Source of the DNA: Myxococcota bacterium
GTDB lineage: Bacteria; Myxococcota_A; Bradymonadia; UBA7976; UBA1532
DNA: 64,000 bases
Direction: 5' to 3'
Assembly (NCBI GenBank): GCA_023150895.1
Contig: JAKLJY010000016.1
Coordinates: 28,244 to 92,243, forward strand
Shown here piece after piece: positions 44,762 to 54,975 of the stretch. The notes beneath the pieces were generated by a model. The model ran no database searches. It saw nothing but the letters and a program-made list of their open reading frames with translations, and was not told the origin of the DNA. Numbering within the stretch: the first letter of the stretch is position 1; the number at the start of each line of letters is the position of its first letter. A program made the translations under genes and the position numbers.

Positions 44762-45988
44762 ATGGGGATCTCGATCCACACGGCATCGACGGCAGCGGAG
44801 CGCGAGCGCATCTTCGCGTTTCGCTATGCGGTCCACGCGGTCGAGCTCGGCAAGGGCGGGCGGGGCGTGGACCACGATCGACGCCGCCTCACGGACGAGG
44901 CGGACGATGCCCCGGGCGCCGTTCTCCTCTACGCCGAGGACGACGACCGCCTCGTCGGCACGATCCGGGTCAACTTCGGCGGCCCCGAAGGCCTGCCCGA
45001 GAGCCTGCGCCGGACCTACGGCACCCATCCGCTCGAGGACGCGCTCGGGGCGTCGCGCCTGTCGGTCACGAGCCGGTTCATGGTGGATCCGGCCTATCGG
45101 GGCCGCACGCTGGCGTCGTTGCTCGTGTTGCGGCTCTACGGCCTCGGGCTCGAGCGCGGCACCCTCGCGGACTTCTGCATGTGCGAGGTCCCGCTGCTGC
45201 GCCTGTACTACCGCCTCGGGTACCGCGAATACCGGGACGCCCTCCGTCCGGATGGCATCGGGCTGCGCGTTCCGCTGATCCTGACCCTGCAGGACCGGCA
45301 ACACCTCGCGCGGGTCGAGTCTCCGTTCACGCACTTTCTGCCGGAGGCCGTCGACGATCGCGGGCGCACGGCGGGCCACGCAGAACGGTGTTACGGGGCC
45401 TTCCGGCCGAACACGCCGCTGCTGCAGGGCGACCTGAGGACCCTCTGGGCCGGCCTCGCGGACGCGCTGACCCGCTCCGTCCGGCCGCGACCGACGCTCC
45501 TCGACGGTTTCGGGGCCGCGGAGCTCGACGCCGTGTTCGCCCGCGGTGCCCCGCTGCACTTCCACGGCCGCGAGCTCGTGCAACCCGGGCAAGAGCGCCG
45601 GACGGGGCTCGGCGTCATCCTCTCGGGCTCGGTGGGCGTCGGTCTGCCGACCGGCGATGGCCACCACTTCCTGGAGATCCTTCGACCGGGGGACGTCTTC
45701 GGGGAGAGTAGCCCGGCCCCCGCCGGCGGCCGCGTGACCGATCTGGTCGCCCTCGAGCCGACACGCGCGGTGATGCTGCCGCCGGACCTCCTCGAGCGCC
45801 TCGAACGCGACGCGCCCGCCCTGGCGTTTCGCCTCGCCCACAACCTCGTCACCGTGCTGCGGCAACGTGTCGACGACCTGCACATGCAGGGGGCCGAGTG
45901 GATGCGACGGGAGCGCCGGCAGCTCGAACGCGACCAGACCATCCCCCCGGCGTGTACCCCTTCCCCCAGCCAGGAGGCCTTCCGATGA
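44762..45988 (+). CDS. Acyltransferase (FeeM-like GNAT) fused to a cyclic-nucleotide-binding-like domain
   Basis: A protein of 408 residues. Residues 1-215 form a GNAT-like domain of the N-acyl amino acid synthase (FeeM) / autoinducer-synthase type (RIFAFRYAVHAVELGKGG at 15-32, then LVGTIRVNFGG and SRFMVDPAYRGRTLASLLV). Such enzymes usually use acyl-ACP. Residues about 246-370 are a CRP-like cNMP-binding fold, with ILRPGDVFGES and RVTDLVAL. No helix-turn-helix was found, so the domain is likely an allosteric sensor. The ATG at 44762 has GGAGGGAG upstream. Its stop overlaps the next gene (ATGA). It heads a three-gene operon. Confidence 0.83.
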   Translation: MGISIHTASTAAERERIFAFRYAVHAVELGKGGRGVDHDRRRLTDEADDAPGAVLLYAEDDDRLVGTIRVNFGGPEGLPESLRRTYGTHPLEDALGASRLSVTSRFMVDPAYRGRTLASLLVLRLYGLGLERGTLADFCMCEVPLLRLYYRLGYREYRDALRPDGIGLRVPLILTLQDRQHLARVESPFTHFLPEAVDDRGRTAGHAERCYGAFRPNTPLLQGDLRTLWAGLADALTRSVRPRPTLLDGFGAAELDAVFARGAPLHFHGRELVQPGQERRTGLGVILSGSVGVGLPTGDGHHFLEILRPGDVFGESSPAPAGGRVTDLVALEPTRAVMLPPDLLERLERDAPALAFRLAHNLVTVLRQRVDDLHMQGAEWMRRERRQLERDQTIPPACTPSPSQEAFR

Positions 45989-46632
45989 GCAGCCGAGAGT
46001 CGTTCCTCGCCGCGTGCGCCGTGGCCGTCGCCGGTTTTCCCGAGAACCGCCTTTGCCGCCGTCTCGATGCGGGGGAACTGACGCTTCCGGACTACCGCGC
46101 GCTGTTGCGCATGCTCTTTCATCAGGCGTTCGAGGGCCCGAGCACCTTCGCCCTGGCGGCCGCCCATTGCCCGGCCCGGCACTTCCGCGCGCGGGACTAC
46201 CTCCTTGCCCACGCCGACGAAGAGAAGTCTCACTGGGAGTGGATTCTGGCCGATCTCCGGGCGGTCGACGATCCGGGGCCCGACCCCCGGACAGAACTCC
46301 CGGCGCCGGCCTGTGCCGCGTATGTCGCCTTCAACGTGTACACCGCATTGCGGTACCCCCTCGCCCGCCTGGGCATCGCGGCCGTGCTCGAGGGGATTGG
46401 CGCGCAGCACGGGACGCCCTACGGCCAACGGCTCGTCGCGGACCTCCGTCTCGGGCGCAAACAGGCGACCTTCCTGCTGGCTCACGGCGTCCTCGACGTC
46501 GGGCACGTGGCCGACGTCCAGGCCGTCATCGACGCAAGCGAGCCGAGCGCGGCCGAGTGGTCGCAGTTGAGCCACGCCGCCGAGGTCGGCGGTCTGCTCT
46601 ATCGCCGCATGTACGACGAGGCGACGCCATGA
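45985..46632 (+). CDS. Heme-oxygenase-like diiron oxidase
   Basis: A soluble helical protein of 215 residues in the TenA/heme-oxygenase-like fold (iron-containing redox enzyme group). Candidate iron ligands are E50 (HQAFEGP), E80 and H83 (EEKSH), E136 (VLEGIGAQ), and H167, D171 and H174 (HGVLDVGH). This E / ExxH / E / HxxxDxxH pattern is the mark of heme-oxygenase-like diiron oxidases such as UndA and BesC, which oxidatively cleave or hydroxylate fatty acids or amino acids. The ATG at 45985 follows CAGGAGG and overlaps the stop of the acyltransferase gene. The methyltransferase gene overlaps its own stop. The substrate is unknown but is probably an acyl product. Confidence 0.8.
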   Translation: MSSRESFLAACAVAVAGFPENRLCRRLDAGELTLPDYRALLRMLFHQAFEGPSTFALAAAHCPARHFRARDYLLAHADEEKSHWEWILADLRAVDDPGPDPRTELPAPACAAYVAFNVYTALRYPLARLGIAAVLEGIGAQHGTPYGQRLVADLRLGRKQATFLLAHGVLDVGHVADVQAVIDASEPSAAEWSQLSHAAEVGGLLYRRMYDEATP

Positions 46633-47198
46633 CCGAGCGTGTCCTCCCGGCCATGGCGTTCGCCTTGGCGCTGACCACGCAGCTCAGCTTCGTGTGGGCG
46701 ATTCGGCGGTTCTTCGTCGCATCGGGCGGCCCGCAGCCGGGGATGCGCGCCATCGCGGGCCTCGGGACGCCGTTCGCCCTCTGGCAGCTCGCGGCGCTCG
46801 GCGCATGTGTCGTGAACCCGCAGGGCGCCGGGACGCATGCGCTTCTCGGAGCAGGACTCTACGCGGGGGCGCTCGGCCTCTTCTGGTGGGCCGTGGCCGC
46901 CAATCGCACCCGTCCGCTGAGCCTGGCGTTCAGCCAGGACGCCCCCGAGCATCTGGTGGCCTCGGGCCCGTACCGCCGCATGCGCCATCCGTTCTACGTC
47001 GCCTATTCGCTCGCCTGGCTCGCCGGCGCCGTGACGGCCACCGAGCCCGGACTCCTCGTGCCGCTCGTCGTCATGGGCGTCCTCTACGTGCGGGCTGCGC
47101 GCCTCGAGGAGGCGAAGTTCGCAGCGAGCCCTCTGGCCGATGCCTACGCCGCCTACCGGGCCCGGACGGGCATGTTCTGGCCCTCGCTGCGGGCGTGA
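46629..47198 (+). CDS. Isoprenylcysteine methyltransferase-like membrane protein
   Basis: An integral-membrane protein of 189 residues with about five hydrophobic segments. The C-terminal signature GPYRRMRHPFYVAYSLAWLAG followed by EEAKF and AYAAYRARTGMFWP is that of the ICMT/PEMT-like methyltransferases, which use S-adenosylmethionine to methylate lipid or carboxyl groups at the membrane. The ATG at 46629 overlaps the upstream stop (ATGA), so it is coupled to the diiron oxidase. It ends 28 bases before the convergent lamin-tail lipoprotein. It could cap a product made by the two upstream enzymes. Confidence 0.85.
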   Translation: MTERVLPAMAFALALTTQLSFVWAIRRFFVASGGPQPGMRAIAGLGTPFALWQLAALGACVVNPQGAGTHALLGAGLYAGALGLFWWAVAANRTRPLSLAFSQDAPEHLVASGPYRRMRHPFYVAYSLAWLAGAVTATEPGLLVPLVVMGVLYVRAARLEEAKFAASPLADAYAAYRARTGMFWPSLRA

Positions 47199-47226
47199 AC
47201 GCGAGCGGCCACGAAGCCGTGCCCGA

Positions 47227-48876
47227 TCAGTCGCAGATGGACGCGAGCCCCGGCGAAGGCGTCACGTAGCGGAAGTCCGTCGCGTTGTCGTTCGAGTCGC
47301 GATCGACCGGACAACGGCTCGCCGACTGGGGGCGCTCGTTGCCCGGATCCCCGGAGAGAAAGTCCCCTTCCCCCGCCCCGGGCACTTCACCCTCGTAGGC
47401 GAGTCCGTCGATCAACGACCCCGCCCCGTTCACGAGGCGGACCGCGTCGGGGCCATTCTGGACCTGACTGTTGTTGAGGTCGACGACGGCGGCATTGAAC
47501 GGGAGTCCCGGTACACCCGCCGGCAACGCGTCGACGACGGCCTTTGCACCGACGACGAGGAAACCGCCGGCCGGCAGCGACGCGGCGACGTCGGAGAGTG
47601 CGAAGCGGCGGTAGGGCGCGGCGTCGGCCCCGTTGACGAGCTGCAGTTCGACGCCGGCGAGGGCGACGGGCGCGTCCCCCGGGTTGTGGATCTCGATGAA
47701 CTCCGCGGTGTCGGTCCCCATCTGATCGTAGTCGACCTCGGTGACGAGCAGCGGACCGTCACCGACCGGGGGGGGCGGCACACCCATGTCCGCGGGTGGC
47801 GGCGGGGGGTCGCCGCCCATGTCCGCGGGCGGCGGGGGCGGCGTGTCGCGGCGTTCGACGTCCGCGGCCGTCCGAGGCTCGAGCTTCGAGAGGTTGTTGG
47901 CGAGGCGCAGTACCCCCGTCAGGCGGGGGAAGAGCTCGCCGGCCACGGCGTCGGGCTCGATGCGGTACAGGAAGTCGTCGACCCGCAGGCCGCCTTCGAT
48001 CTCGAACTCACGGGTGGGCTCCCGGTCGCCTTCCCCCGCCGGCGGGGTCGGATTCGCGACGGTCGCATCGTAGACCTCGACGAGCGTCCCCTCGAGGGCG
48101 GCGGCCCGGGCCCCCCCCGTGGCGACTTCGGCCGGGTCGACGGGCAGCGGAACGACGGGAGCGGCCGCCCCGAGCGACGACACCGCTTCGACCAGCATGA
48201 GCTGACGCTGGCCGAAGAAGTCGTTGGTCGTCGCGGTGACGATCACGCGATCCCCCTCGCGCAGCGCGCCGATGCTCTCGGCGGGCGCCGTCGCGTCGCC
48301 GGTGAACACCCAGATCGCACCGAAATTCGGGCCGAAGTAGTCCCCCTGATCCGTGCCGACCTGCAGCGTCACGTTTCGAGGCTCGCCATCGCCGGTGCGA
48401 CGGACGGCCGTCACGACGCCGGTGACGGAGACGCGGTTGCCGATGCCGATGTCCTGACGCGCCTCGTAGATCGTGGCCGGACACGCGCCGAGGGCGTCAG
48501 GCGCGCGGTCGGCGCAGGGTCCGGGATCGCCCATGGCCGGGACGCCACCGGCGCCGGCGTCGAGCTCGGGGGGCGGCTCGTCACCGCCCGGCTCGGGCTC
48601 GCCCCCGACCGGTGGCTCTTCACCCCCGGCACTGCCACCGACGGGGGGGCGGGCCATCCCACCGACCGGGGGCTCACCGCCGCCCTCACCGAACATGGCG
48701 TCGAAGGGACCGTTGATCGACGAGCCGCCCTGATCGGGCGCCCGGGCGCCGGCGTCGACGACGAAGTCGACCCCGCCGCCGCTCGAGCGTTCGGCGCAGC
48801 CGACCGCGAGTCCGACGAGGAGCGTGGCGCCGAACGGGCGCAGGAAGACGGGTTTGAGACGTGCGCTGACGGACAT
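47227..48876 (-). CDS. Lipoprotein with OB-like and lamin-tail (LTD) domains
   Basis: A protein of 549 residues exported as a lipoprotein (lipobox VGC at C27). A Gly/Pro-rich linker precedes a beta domain (about 135-240; VSVTGVVTAV, GDRVIVTAT) of the OB-fold type that is found with extracellular nucleases. A Pro-rich hinge with two PPPPPADMG copies leads to a lamin-tail domain (about 375-520; LLVTEVDYDQMGTDTAEFIEIHNPG). No nuclease domain is present. The ATG at 48876 has an AAGAGG nine bases upstream, and longer frames run back into the carboxylase gene. It is probably a cell-surface binding protein. Confidence 0.8.
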   Translation of the reverse strand: MSVSARLKPVFLRPFGATLLVGLAVGCAERSSGGGVDFVVDAGARAPDQGGSSINGPFDAMFGEGGGEPPVGGMARPPVGGSAGGEEPPVGGEPEPGGDEPPPELDAGAGGVPAMGDPGPCADRAPDALGACPATIYEARQDIGIGNRVSVTGVVTAVRRTGDGEPRNVTLQVGTDQGDYFGPNFGAIWVFTGDATAPAESIGALREGDRVIVTATTNDFFGQRQLMLVEAVSSLGAAAPVVPLPVDPAEVATGGARAAALEGTLVEVYDATVANPTPPAGEGDREPTREFEIEGGLRVDDFLYRIEPDAVAGELFPRLTGVLRLANNLSKLEPRTAADVERRDTPPPPPADMGGDPPPPPADMGVPPPPVGDGPLLVTEVDYDQMGTDTAEFIEIHNPGDAPVALAGVELQLVNGADAAPYRRFALSDVAASLPAGGFLVVGAKAVVDALPAGVPGLPFNAAVVDLNNSQVQNGPDAVRLVNGAGSLIDGLAYEGEVPGAGEGDFLSGDPGNERPQSASRCPVDRDSNDNATDFRYVTPSPGLASICD

Positions 48877-48959
48877 GGGCGTCCTCTTGGAAAAAGGGGC
48901 CCATAGTGTACGCCGACCTCCGTGACCGGCGCGCGACATTGCGCCGAACCTGAGCGGGG

Positions 48960-50978
48960 TCAATCGTCCGCCGGCACGCCGAGGGTCACGAGCACGGCCC
49001 CGGCCTCGACGCGATCCCCCGGGGCCACGCGCACCGCCTCGACGACGGCTGCAGCAGCGGCGGTCAGCGTCTGCTCCATCTTCATGGCCTCGAGAATGAC
49101 CAGCGGCTGGCCCGGCGCGACGCGGTCCCCCGACTCGACGAGCACCGCGACGACGCGCCCGGGCATCGGCGCCTCGCAGCCGCCGCCTCTTGCGGTGCGG
49201 TCGAGCTCGGGGAAACGCGGCTGTTCGACGAGGCGCACCTGGAGTTCCGCGCCACGAACGCAGCGCGCCGGCCCGTCGGCCAGCACGACGAGCCGCTGCG
49301 CGTGGCCGTCCACGGACAGTCGCCACCCGCCGCTCCCGACGACGTCTCGCTCGAGCTTCGCGTCCCGCCACGGTCCGGGGCCATCCGGCGCCGTGCCCGT
49401 CCGCGCGCGATAGCGGCCACGCGCCTGCGCCTCGTACTCGACGCGGACCGGGCCCGACGCCCCGACATACTCGACCCACTGGGGCACCGCATGGTCGAGG
49501 CGAAAGCCCGGTCGCACCGCGGGCGTGCCGCGCGCCCGCTCGACCCGTTCGTCCGCGTCGGTCAGCGCCGCCGCGATCGCAGCGACCTCGACCTGTGCAG
49601 CCGAAGGGACCGCCGCCCGCGTCTCGACGGGGAAGTGATCGGCGATGAAGTGGGTGTGCGTGTCGCCGGCCACGAAGGCCGGATGCGCGAGGACCGCCCG
49701 CAGAAACGTCCGGTTCGTCGTGACGCCCTGCACGCCCAGGCGCCGCAACGCGCCGCGGAGTCGCAGGACGGCTTCGGCCCGGGTGGGCGCCCACGCGATG
49801 AGCTTGGCCAGAAGCGGGTCATAGTCGATGCCGACGACCGAGCCCTGCGCCACGCCCGCATCCACGCGCAGACCCGGCCCCTCCGGGGGCGACCATTCGA
49901 GCAGGCGCCCGGTGGCCGGCAGAAAGTCCAGGGCGGGGTCTTCGGCGTACAGGCGTGCCTCGATGGCATGCCCCGTCTGCCGAACCTCCGGGACGAGGTC
50001 GGAGAGCTTCGCCCCGGCGGCGACGAGCAACTGGAGCCGGACGAGGTCGAGCCCCGTGACGAACTCCGTGACCGGGTGTTCCACCTGGAGGCGAGTATTG
50101 ACCTCGAGGAAGTAGAAGCGGCCCTGGGCATCGAGCAGGAACTCGACGGTGCCGGCCCCTTCGTACCCCATCGCGCGCGCGGCGGTGACCCCGGCCTCGC
50201 ACAGCGCCGCGCGAATGGCCGGCGTCAACGCCGGTGCCGGCGAGGGCGACTCCTCGATGATCTTCTGGAAGCGGCGCTGGATGCTGCACTCCCGCTCGAA
50301 GAGATGCATCGCGTTGCCGTGCCGATCCCCGAAGATCTGGACCTCGACGTGCCGGGGCGACTCGACGTACCGCTCGAGGAGCAGCGTGGCGTCCCCGAAT
50401 GCCGCCCCGGCGACCCGACGGGCCTGTGCGAGCGCCGCGACCATTTCGTCGGCCCCGCGCACGATCGACATGCCCTTGCCGCCGCCGCCCGCGCTCGCCT
50501 TGATGAGCACGGGGAAGCCGATGCCCGCGGCCGCCTCGACGAGGGCTTCGTCGGATTGTTCGAGACCCGAGTACCCCGGCACGACCGGGACGCCGTGTCG
50601 GGCCATCAGTGACCGGGCGCCGGCCTTGCTGCCCATCGCCCGAATGGTCTCGGCCCGGGGTCCGATGAAGACGAGCCCCTCGTCGGTGACGGCCTCGGCA
50701 AAGTCCGCGTTCTCCGAGAGAAAGCCGTACCCCGGATGAATCGCCTGCGCGCCGGTTCGATGCGCGGCGGCGAGCACGGCCTCGAGGTCGAGGTAACTCT
50801 CCCGGACGGGAGCGGGCCCGAGCCGGACAGCTTCGTCGGCGAGGCGCACATGGGGCTCGTTCGCGTCGGCATCGCTGTAGACGGCGACGGTCGAGAGCCC
50901 GAGATCGCGGCACGTTCGCATGACGCGGCAGGCGATCTCGCCGCGGTTGGCCACCAGGACCTTGTCGAAGGGTGTCAT
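48960..50978 (-). CDS. Acyl-CoA carboxylase biotin-carboxylase/carrier subunit
   Basis: A protein of 672 residues, the size of alpha subunits of methylcrotonyl-, propionyl- or related acyl-CoA carboxylases. It has the biotin-carboxylase ATP-grasp region (KVLVANRGEIACRV, ATP loop KASAGGGGKGMS, then FLEVNTRLQVEHPVTE) and a C-terminal biotin carrier domain with EAMKMEQ near residue 630. It carboxylates biotin with ATP and bicarbonate. Residues between about 450 and 600 are a linker of the type seen in these enzymes. The ATG at 50978 is 9 bases after the stop of the carboxyltransferase gene. The acyl substrate cannot be told. Confidence 0.93.
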   Translation of the reverse strand: MTPFDKVLVANRGEIACRVMRTCRDLGLSTVAVYSDADANEPHVRLADEAVRLGPAPVRESYLDLEAVLAAAHRTGAQAIHPGYGFLSENADFAEAVTDEGLVFIGPRAETIRAMGSKAGARSLMARHGVPVVPGYSGLEQSDEALVEAAAGIGFPVLIKASAGGGGKGMSIVRGADEMVAALAQARRVAGAAFGDATLLLERYVESPRHVEVQIFGDRHGNAMHLFERECSIQRRFQKIIEESPSPAPALTPAIRAALCEAGVTAARAMGYEGAGTVEFLLDAQGRFYFLEVNTRLQVEHPVTEFVTGLDLVRLQLLVAAGAKLSDLVPEVRQTGHAIEARLYAEDPALDFLPATGRLLEWSPPEGPGLRVDAGVAQGSVVGIDYDPLLAKLIAWAPTRAEAVLRLRGALRRLGVQGVTTNRTFLRAVLAHPAFVAGDTHTHFIADHFPVETRAAVPSAAQVEVAAIAAALTDADERVERARGTPAVRPGFRLDHAVPQWVEYVGASGPVRVEYEAQARGRYRARTGTAPDGPGPWRDAKLERDVVGSGGWRLSVDGHAQRLVVLADGPARCVRGAELQVRLVEQPRFPELDRTARGGGCEAPMPGRVVAVLVESGDRVAPGQPLVILEAMKMEQTLTAAAAAVVEAVRVAPGDRVEAGAVLVTLGVPADD

Positions 50979-50987
50979 GGCCCCGCC

Positions 50988-52594
<1,607 letters not shown>

Positions 52595-52598
<4 letters not shown>

Positions 52599-53512
52599 GC
52601 CCCGCCCTCCGGGGCCGGCGTGGATCCCGAGATGCCGAGCAGGGCCCGCGCCTCGGCCGGGTTCGCGGGCGTGCGGCCGCAGTCGCGCGCCACGCGCACG
52701 AGGGCCTCGATCAGGGGTCCGTTCCCCGAGGTCTTCGAGCCGTCGGGCAGGTAGAACGTGTCCTCGACGCCGGTGCGCAGGTTCCCCCCGAGCTCGGCGG
52801 CGCGTCGGTGAACCGGCCAGACGTCCTCGCGGCCGATCAGGATGGTCTGCCAGGCCGTGCCGGGGCTCATCTCCTCGACGAGGAGCGGCAACCAGCTCGC
52901 CTTGGCGGGCATGCCACTCGAAACGCCCATCACCAGCGAGACATGGACCGGACGGTGCAACAGCTTCGCCTGCTCGAACATGACGACGCTGCGCAGAATG
53001 CCCGTGTCGAAGCACTCGCACTCGGGCACGACGCCGAGCGGGTTCATGACCTTCAGAAACGCCGTGATCTTCTCCACGGCGTTGTCGAAGAGCATCGGGG
53101 GCCACGCCCACTCGCCGTTGCTCTTGATCTTGAGATAGTTGAGCGAGCCGGCGTTCAGGGCGGCCATTTCGGGACGCACACGCTCGAGGCAGGCGGCCGG
53201 CGCCGAGATGTCGGGCCCGACGACGCCCGTGCTCAGGTTGAGAATGACACCCGGGCACGCCGCTCGGATGGCGTCACAGATTTCGGCGACGACGTCGGGG
53301 TCCCAGGTCGGCAAGAACCCCATGCCGGGCCGCTGATCGCGGAAGTGGCAGTGCATGACCGTCGCACCGGCTTCGAACGCGCGGCGCGCCTCGGCGGCCA
53401 TCTCCGCGGGCGTGACCGGGACGGGGTGCATGGCCGGGTTGGTCAGTACGCCCGTCAGGGCGCAGGTGACGACGACCTTGTCGCTCGAGACTTCGGCGGC
53501 GGCGATTGCCAT
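52595..53512 (-). CDS. Beta-keto acid cleavage enzyme (BKACE, DUF849)
   Basis: A protein of 305 residues of the DUF849/Kce family. It is a zinc-dependent TIM-barrel enzyme that condenses a beta-keto acid with acetyl-CoA to give acetoacetate and a new acyl-CoA. Probable zinc ligands are H54 and H56 in VMHCHFRD and E250 in GVEDTFYLP. The substrate of each member varies, and its specificity cannot be read from the sequence. The ATG at 53512 has GGAG about 10 bases upstream. It overlaps the carboxyltransferase start at its own stop (ATGA) and follows the ElaA gene by 26 bases. Together with the carboxylase it suggests a catabolic route through an acyl-CoA. Confidence 0.9.
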
Positions 53513-53538
53513 GGGGAGGCTCCAGATGGGCAGTGGGC

Positions 53539-54018
53539 TCAGGCCGACGGGGCGCGGCCGGGCGGGCGGGAAGGTCCGCGGGCGGCGGCTCGGGTCATGC
53601 GCAGGTGCGGGATGCCGTCTTCGTCGTACGGTGCGCCGACGGGGACGAACCCGAACTCCTCGTAGAACTTCTGCAGGTAGAGCTGCGCGCTCAGCGTCAG
53701 GGGGCGGTCGCCGAAGCGGGCGATGGTGCGACGCATCATCTCCCGACCGAGGCCCATCTTGCGGACCTCCGGCGCGGTGCAGACGCGTCCGATGGACATC
53801 TCGGGGTACCGCGTCCCGGCGGGCAGGACGCGCAGGCCCCCCACGAGCTGCTTCGTCCGGATGAGCAGGTGCCACGCGCCCGCGTCGAGCCCGTCGGCGT
53901 CGAGGTAGGGGCACTTCTGCTCGACCACGAAGACGCGCTGACGGAGAGCCAGCACGGCGTACAGGTCCGCCAGCGTGAGGTCGGCGAAGGTCGCCCATCG
54001 CCAGTTGATGGTGTCCAT
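53539..54018 (-). CDS. ElaA-family GNAT acetyltransferase
   Basis: A protein of 159 residues with the GNAT fold of the ElaA group: INWRWATFADLTLADLYAVL at the N-terminus, then LRQRVFVVEQKCPYLDADGLD, and the acetyl-CoA-binding loop VRKMGLGREMMRR. The substrates of ElaA proteins are not established. The ATG at 54018 lies 50 bases after the ExbD gene's stop. The BKACE gene starts 26 bases downstream, and these genes may form one operon with the carboxylase. Confidence 0.88.
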   Translation of the reverse strand: MDTINWRWATFADLTLADLYAVLALRQRVFVVEQKCPYLDADGLDAGAWHLLIRTKQLVGGLRVLPAGTRYPEMSIGRVCTAPEVRKMGLGREMMRRTIARFGDRPLTLSAQLYLQKFYEEFGFVPVGAPYDEDGIPHLRMTRAAARGPSRPPGRAPSA

Positions 54019-54045
54019 GGGGCCGGAAGTGTAGCGGGGCCCGGC

Positions 54046-54070
54046 GGAAGGGCAACCGTGTTGCCCCTTC
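54046..54070 (-). terminator. Possible terminator of the TonB operon
   Basis: On the minus strand GAAGGGGCAA and TTGCCCTTC pair with one bulge around a CACGG loop, starting at the stop codon of the second ExbD gene. There is no T-tract. It lies exactly between the TonB operon and the ElaA/BKACE group. Confidence 0.4.
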
Positions 54071-54512
54071 AGGGCGCCGGTGCGGCGGTGACGACGGCCA
54101 CGGTCAACGCACCCGCCCCGCGGGCCGTGTCCATGAGGGCGACCGCCTCCCCGTAGTTCGCCCCCGGCTCGGCGTCGAAGAAGACGATGTCGTCGACCTT
54201 CGCGGCGAACATGCGGCGAAGACGATCGGGCAGCGCCTCGCGGGAGACGATGTCGCGATTGATGCGGATCGTGCCGTCCGCGGCGAGGCGCAGAACGATC
54301 TGCGCGTCGTCTTCGGGCGGCGGCGTTGCGACGTCGGCCTTCGCCTCGGGCGGCAGCAGCAGGTGGAACTGCTTCACCAGCAGGGGCGCGACCACCATGA
54401 AGATGATGAGCAACACGAGGACCACGTCCACGAGCGGCGTGACGTTCATCTGGGGTCTCGGTCCCGGATGTTTGGGACCACCGACGCTAAAGGCCACGGG
54501 CGCTGCCTCCAT
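54069..54512 (-). CDS. ExbD/TolR-type protein (second copy)
   Basis: A protein of 147 residues with one transmembrane segment (about 22-44; NVTPLVDVVLVLLIIFMVVA), the ExbD/TolR signature with the conserved Asp in the membrane helix, followed by a periplasmic domain (IVLRLAADGTIRINRD). It works with ExbB to use the proton gradient for energising TonB. The ATG at 54512 overlaps the end of the first exbD by 26 bases; an upstream GTG at 54563 would overlap by 77 bases. It is the last gene of the TonB operon. Confidence 0.88.
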   Translation of the reverse strand: MEAAPVAFSVGGPKHPGPRPQMNVTPLVDVVLVLLIIFMVVAPLLVKQFHLLLPPEAKADVATPPPEDDAQIVLRLAADGTIRINRDIVSREALPDRLRRMFAAKVDDIVFFDAEPGANYGEAVALMDTARGAGALTVAVVTAAPAP

Positions 54513-54975
54513 GGGTACGAGGGTCGGCGCGGGCGTCGTCGCCGTCGTCGCCGCGCCGGGCACGGTCGCTGACCACCAGCGAGACCCCGGGAAACCCGAG
54601 GCGCTGACACAGGGCGAAGAGGTCGCGCATGACCTCGTACCGGAGCGTCTGATCCCCCTTGAGCAGGACCCGTTGCCGGGGATCGGCGGCGCGCCGGTCG
54701 CGGAGGGTGGTCTCGAGCTCGGCCGCGGTCACGGGCGACTTGTCGATGAAAACGGCGCCCTCGCCGTTGACGGTGACGGTCAGGGGTTCGAGCGAGCCCT
54801 CGAGCTTCGGATCGGGGTGAAACACGCCCGGCACCTCGACGCGCAGGCCGCCCTCGAGCTGCGGCGCGATCACCATGAAGATGATGAGCAGCACCAGCAC
54901 GACGTCGACGAGCGGCGTGACGTTGATCTCCGGGGTCGGCCCCGTACCGCGCTTACGCTTTGCGCTCGACGCCAT
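54487..54975 (-). CDS. ExbD/TolR-type protein (first copy)
   Basis: A protein of 162 residues with one transmembrane helix (about 18-38; the same INVTPLVDVVLVLLIIFM core as its neighbour) and a periplasmic domain. The two ExbD copies share their membrane helix but differ in the periplasmic part (EVPGVFHPDPKLEG here). Two ExbD proteins per ExbB are common in myxobacterial and Bacteroidetes-type TonB loci. The ATG at 54975 lies within the end of the ExbB gene (54953), with 23 bases of overlap. Confidence 0.9.
   Translation of the reverse strand: MASSAKRKRGTGPTPEINVTPLVDVVLVLLIIFMVIAPQLEGGLRVEVPGVFHPDPKLEGSLEPLTVTVNGEGAVFIDKSPVTAAELETTLRDRRAADPRQRVLLKGDQTLRYEVMRDLFALCQRLGFPGVSLVVSDRARRGDDGDDARADPRTHGGSARGL

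Noticed and set aside
48877..49794. N-terminal extension of the lamin-tail lipoprotein
   Set aside because: It would run back through the carboxylase gene; the ATG at 48876 has a Shine-Dalgarno and starts a lipoprotein signal.
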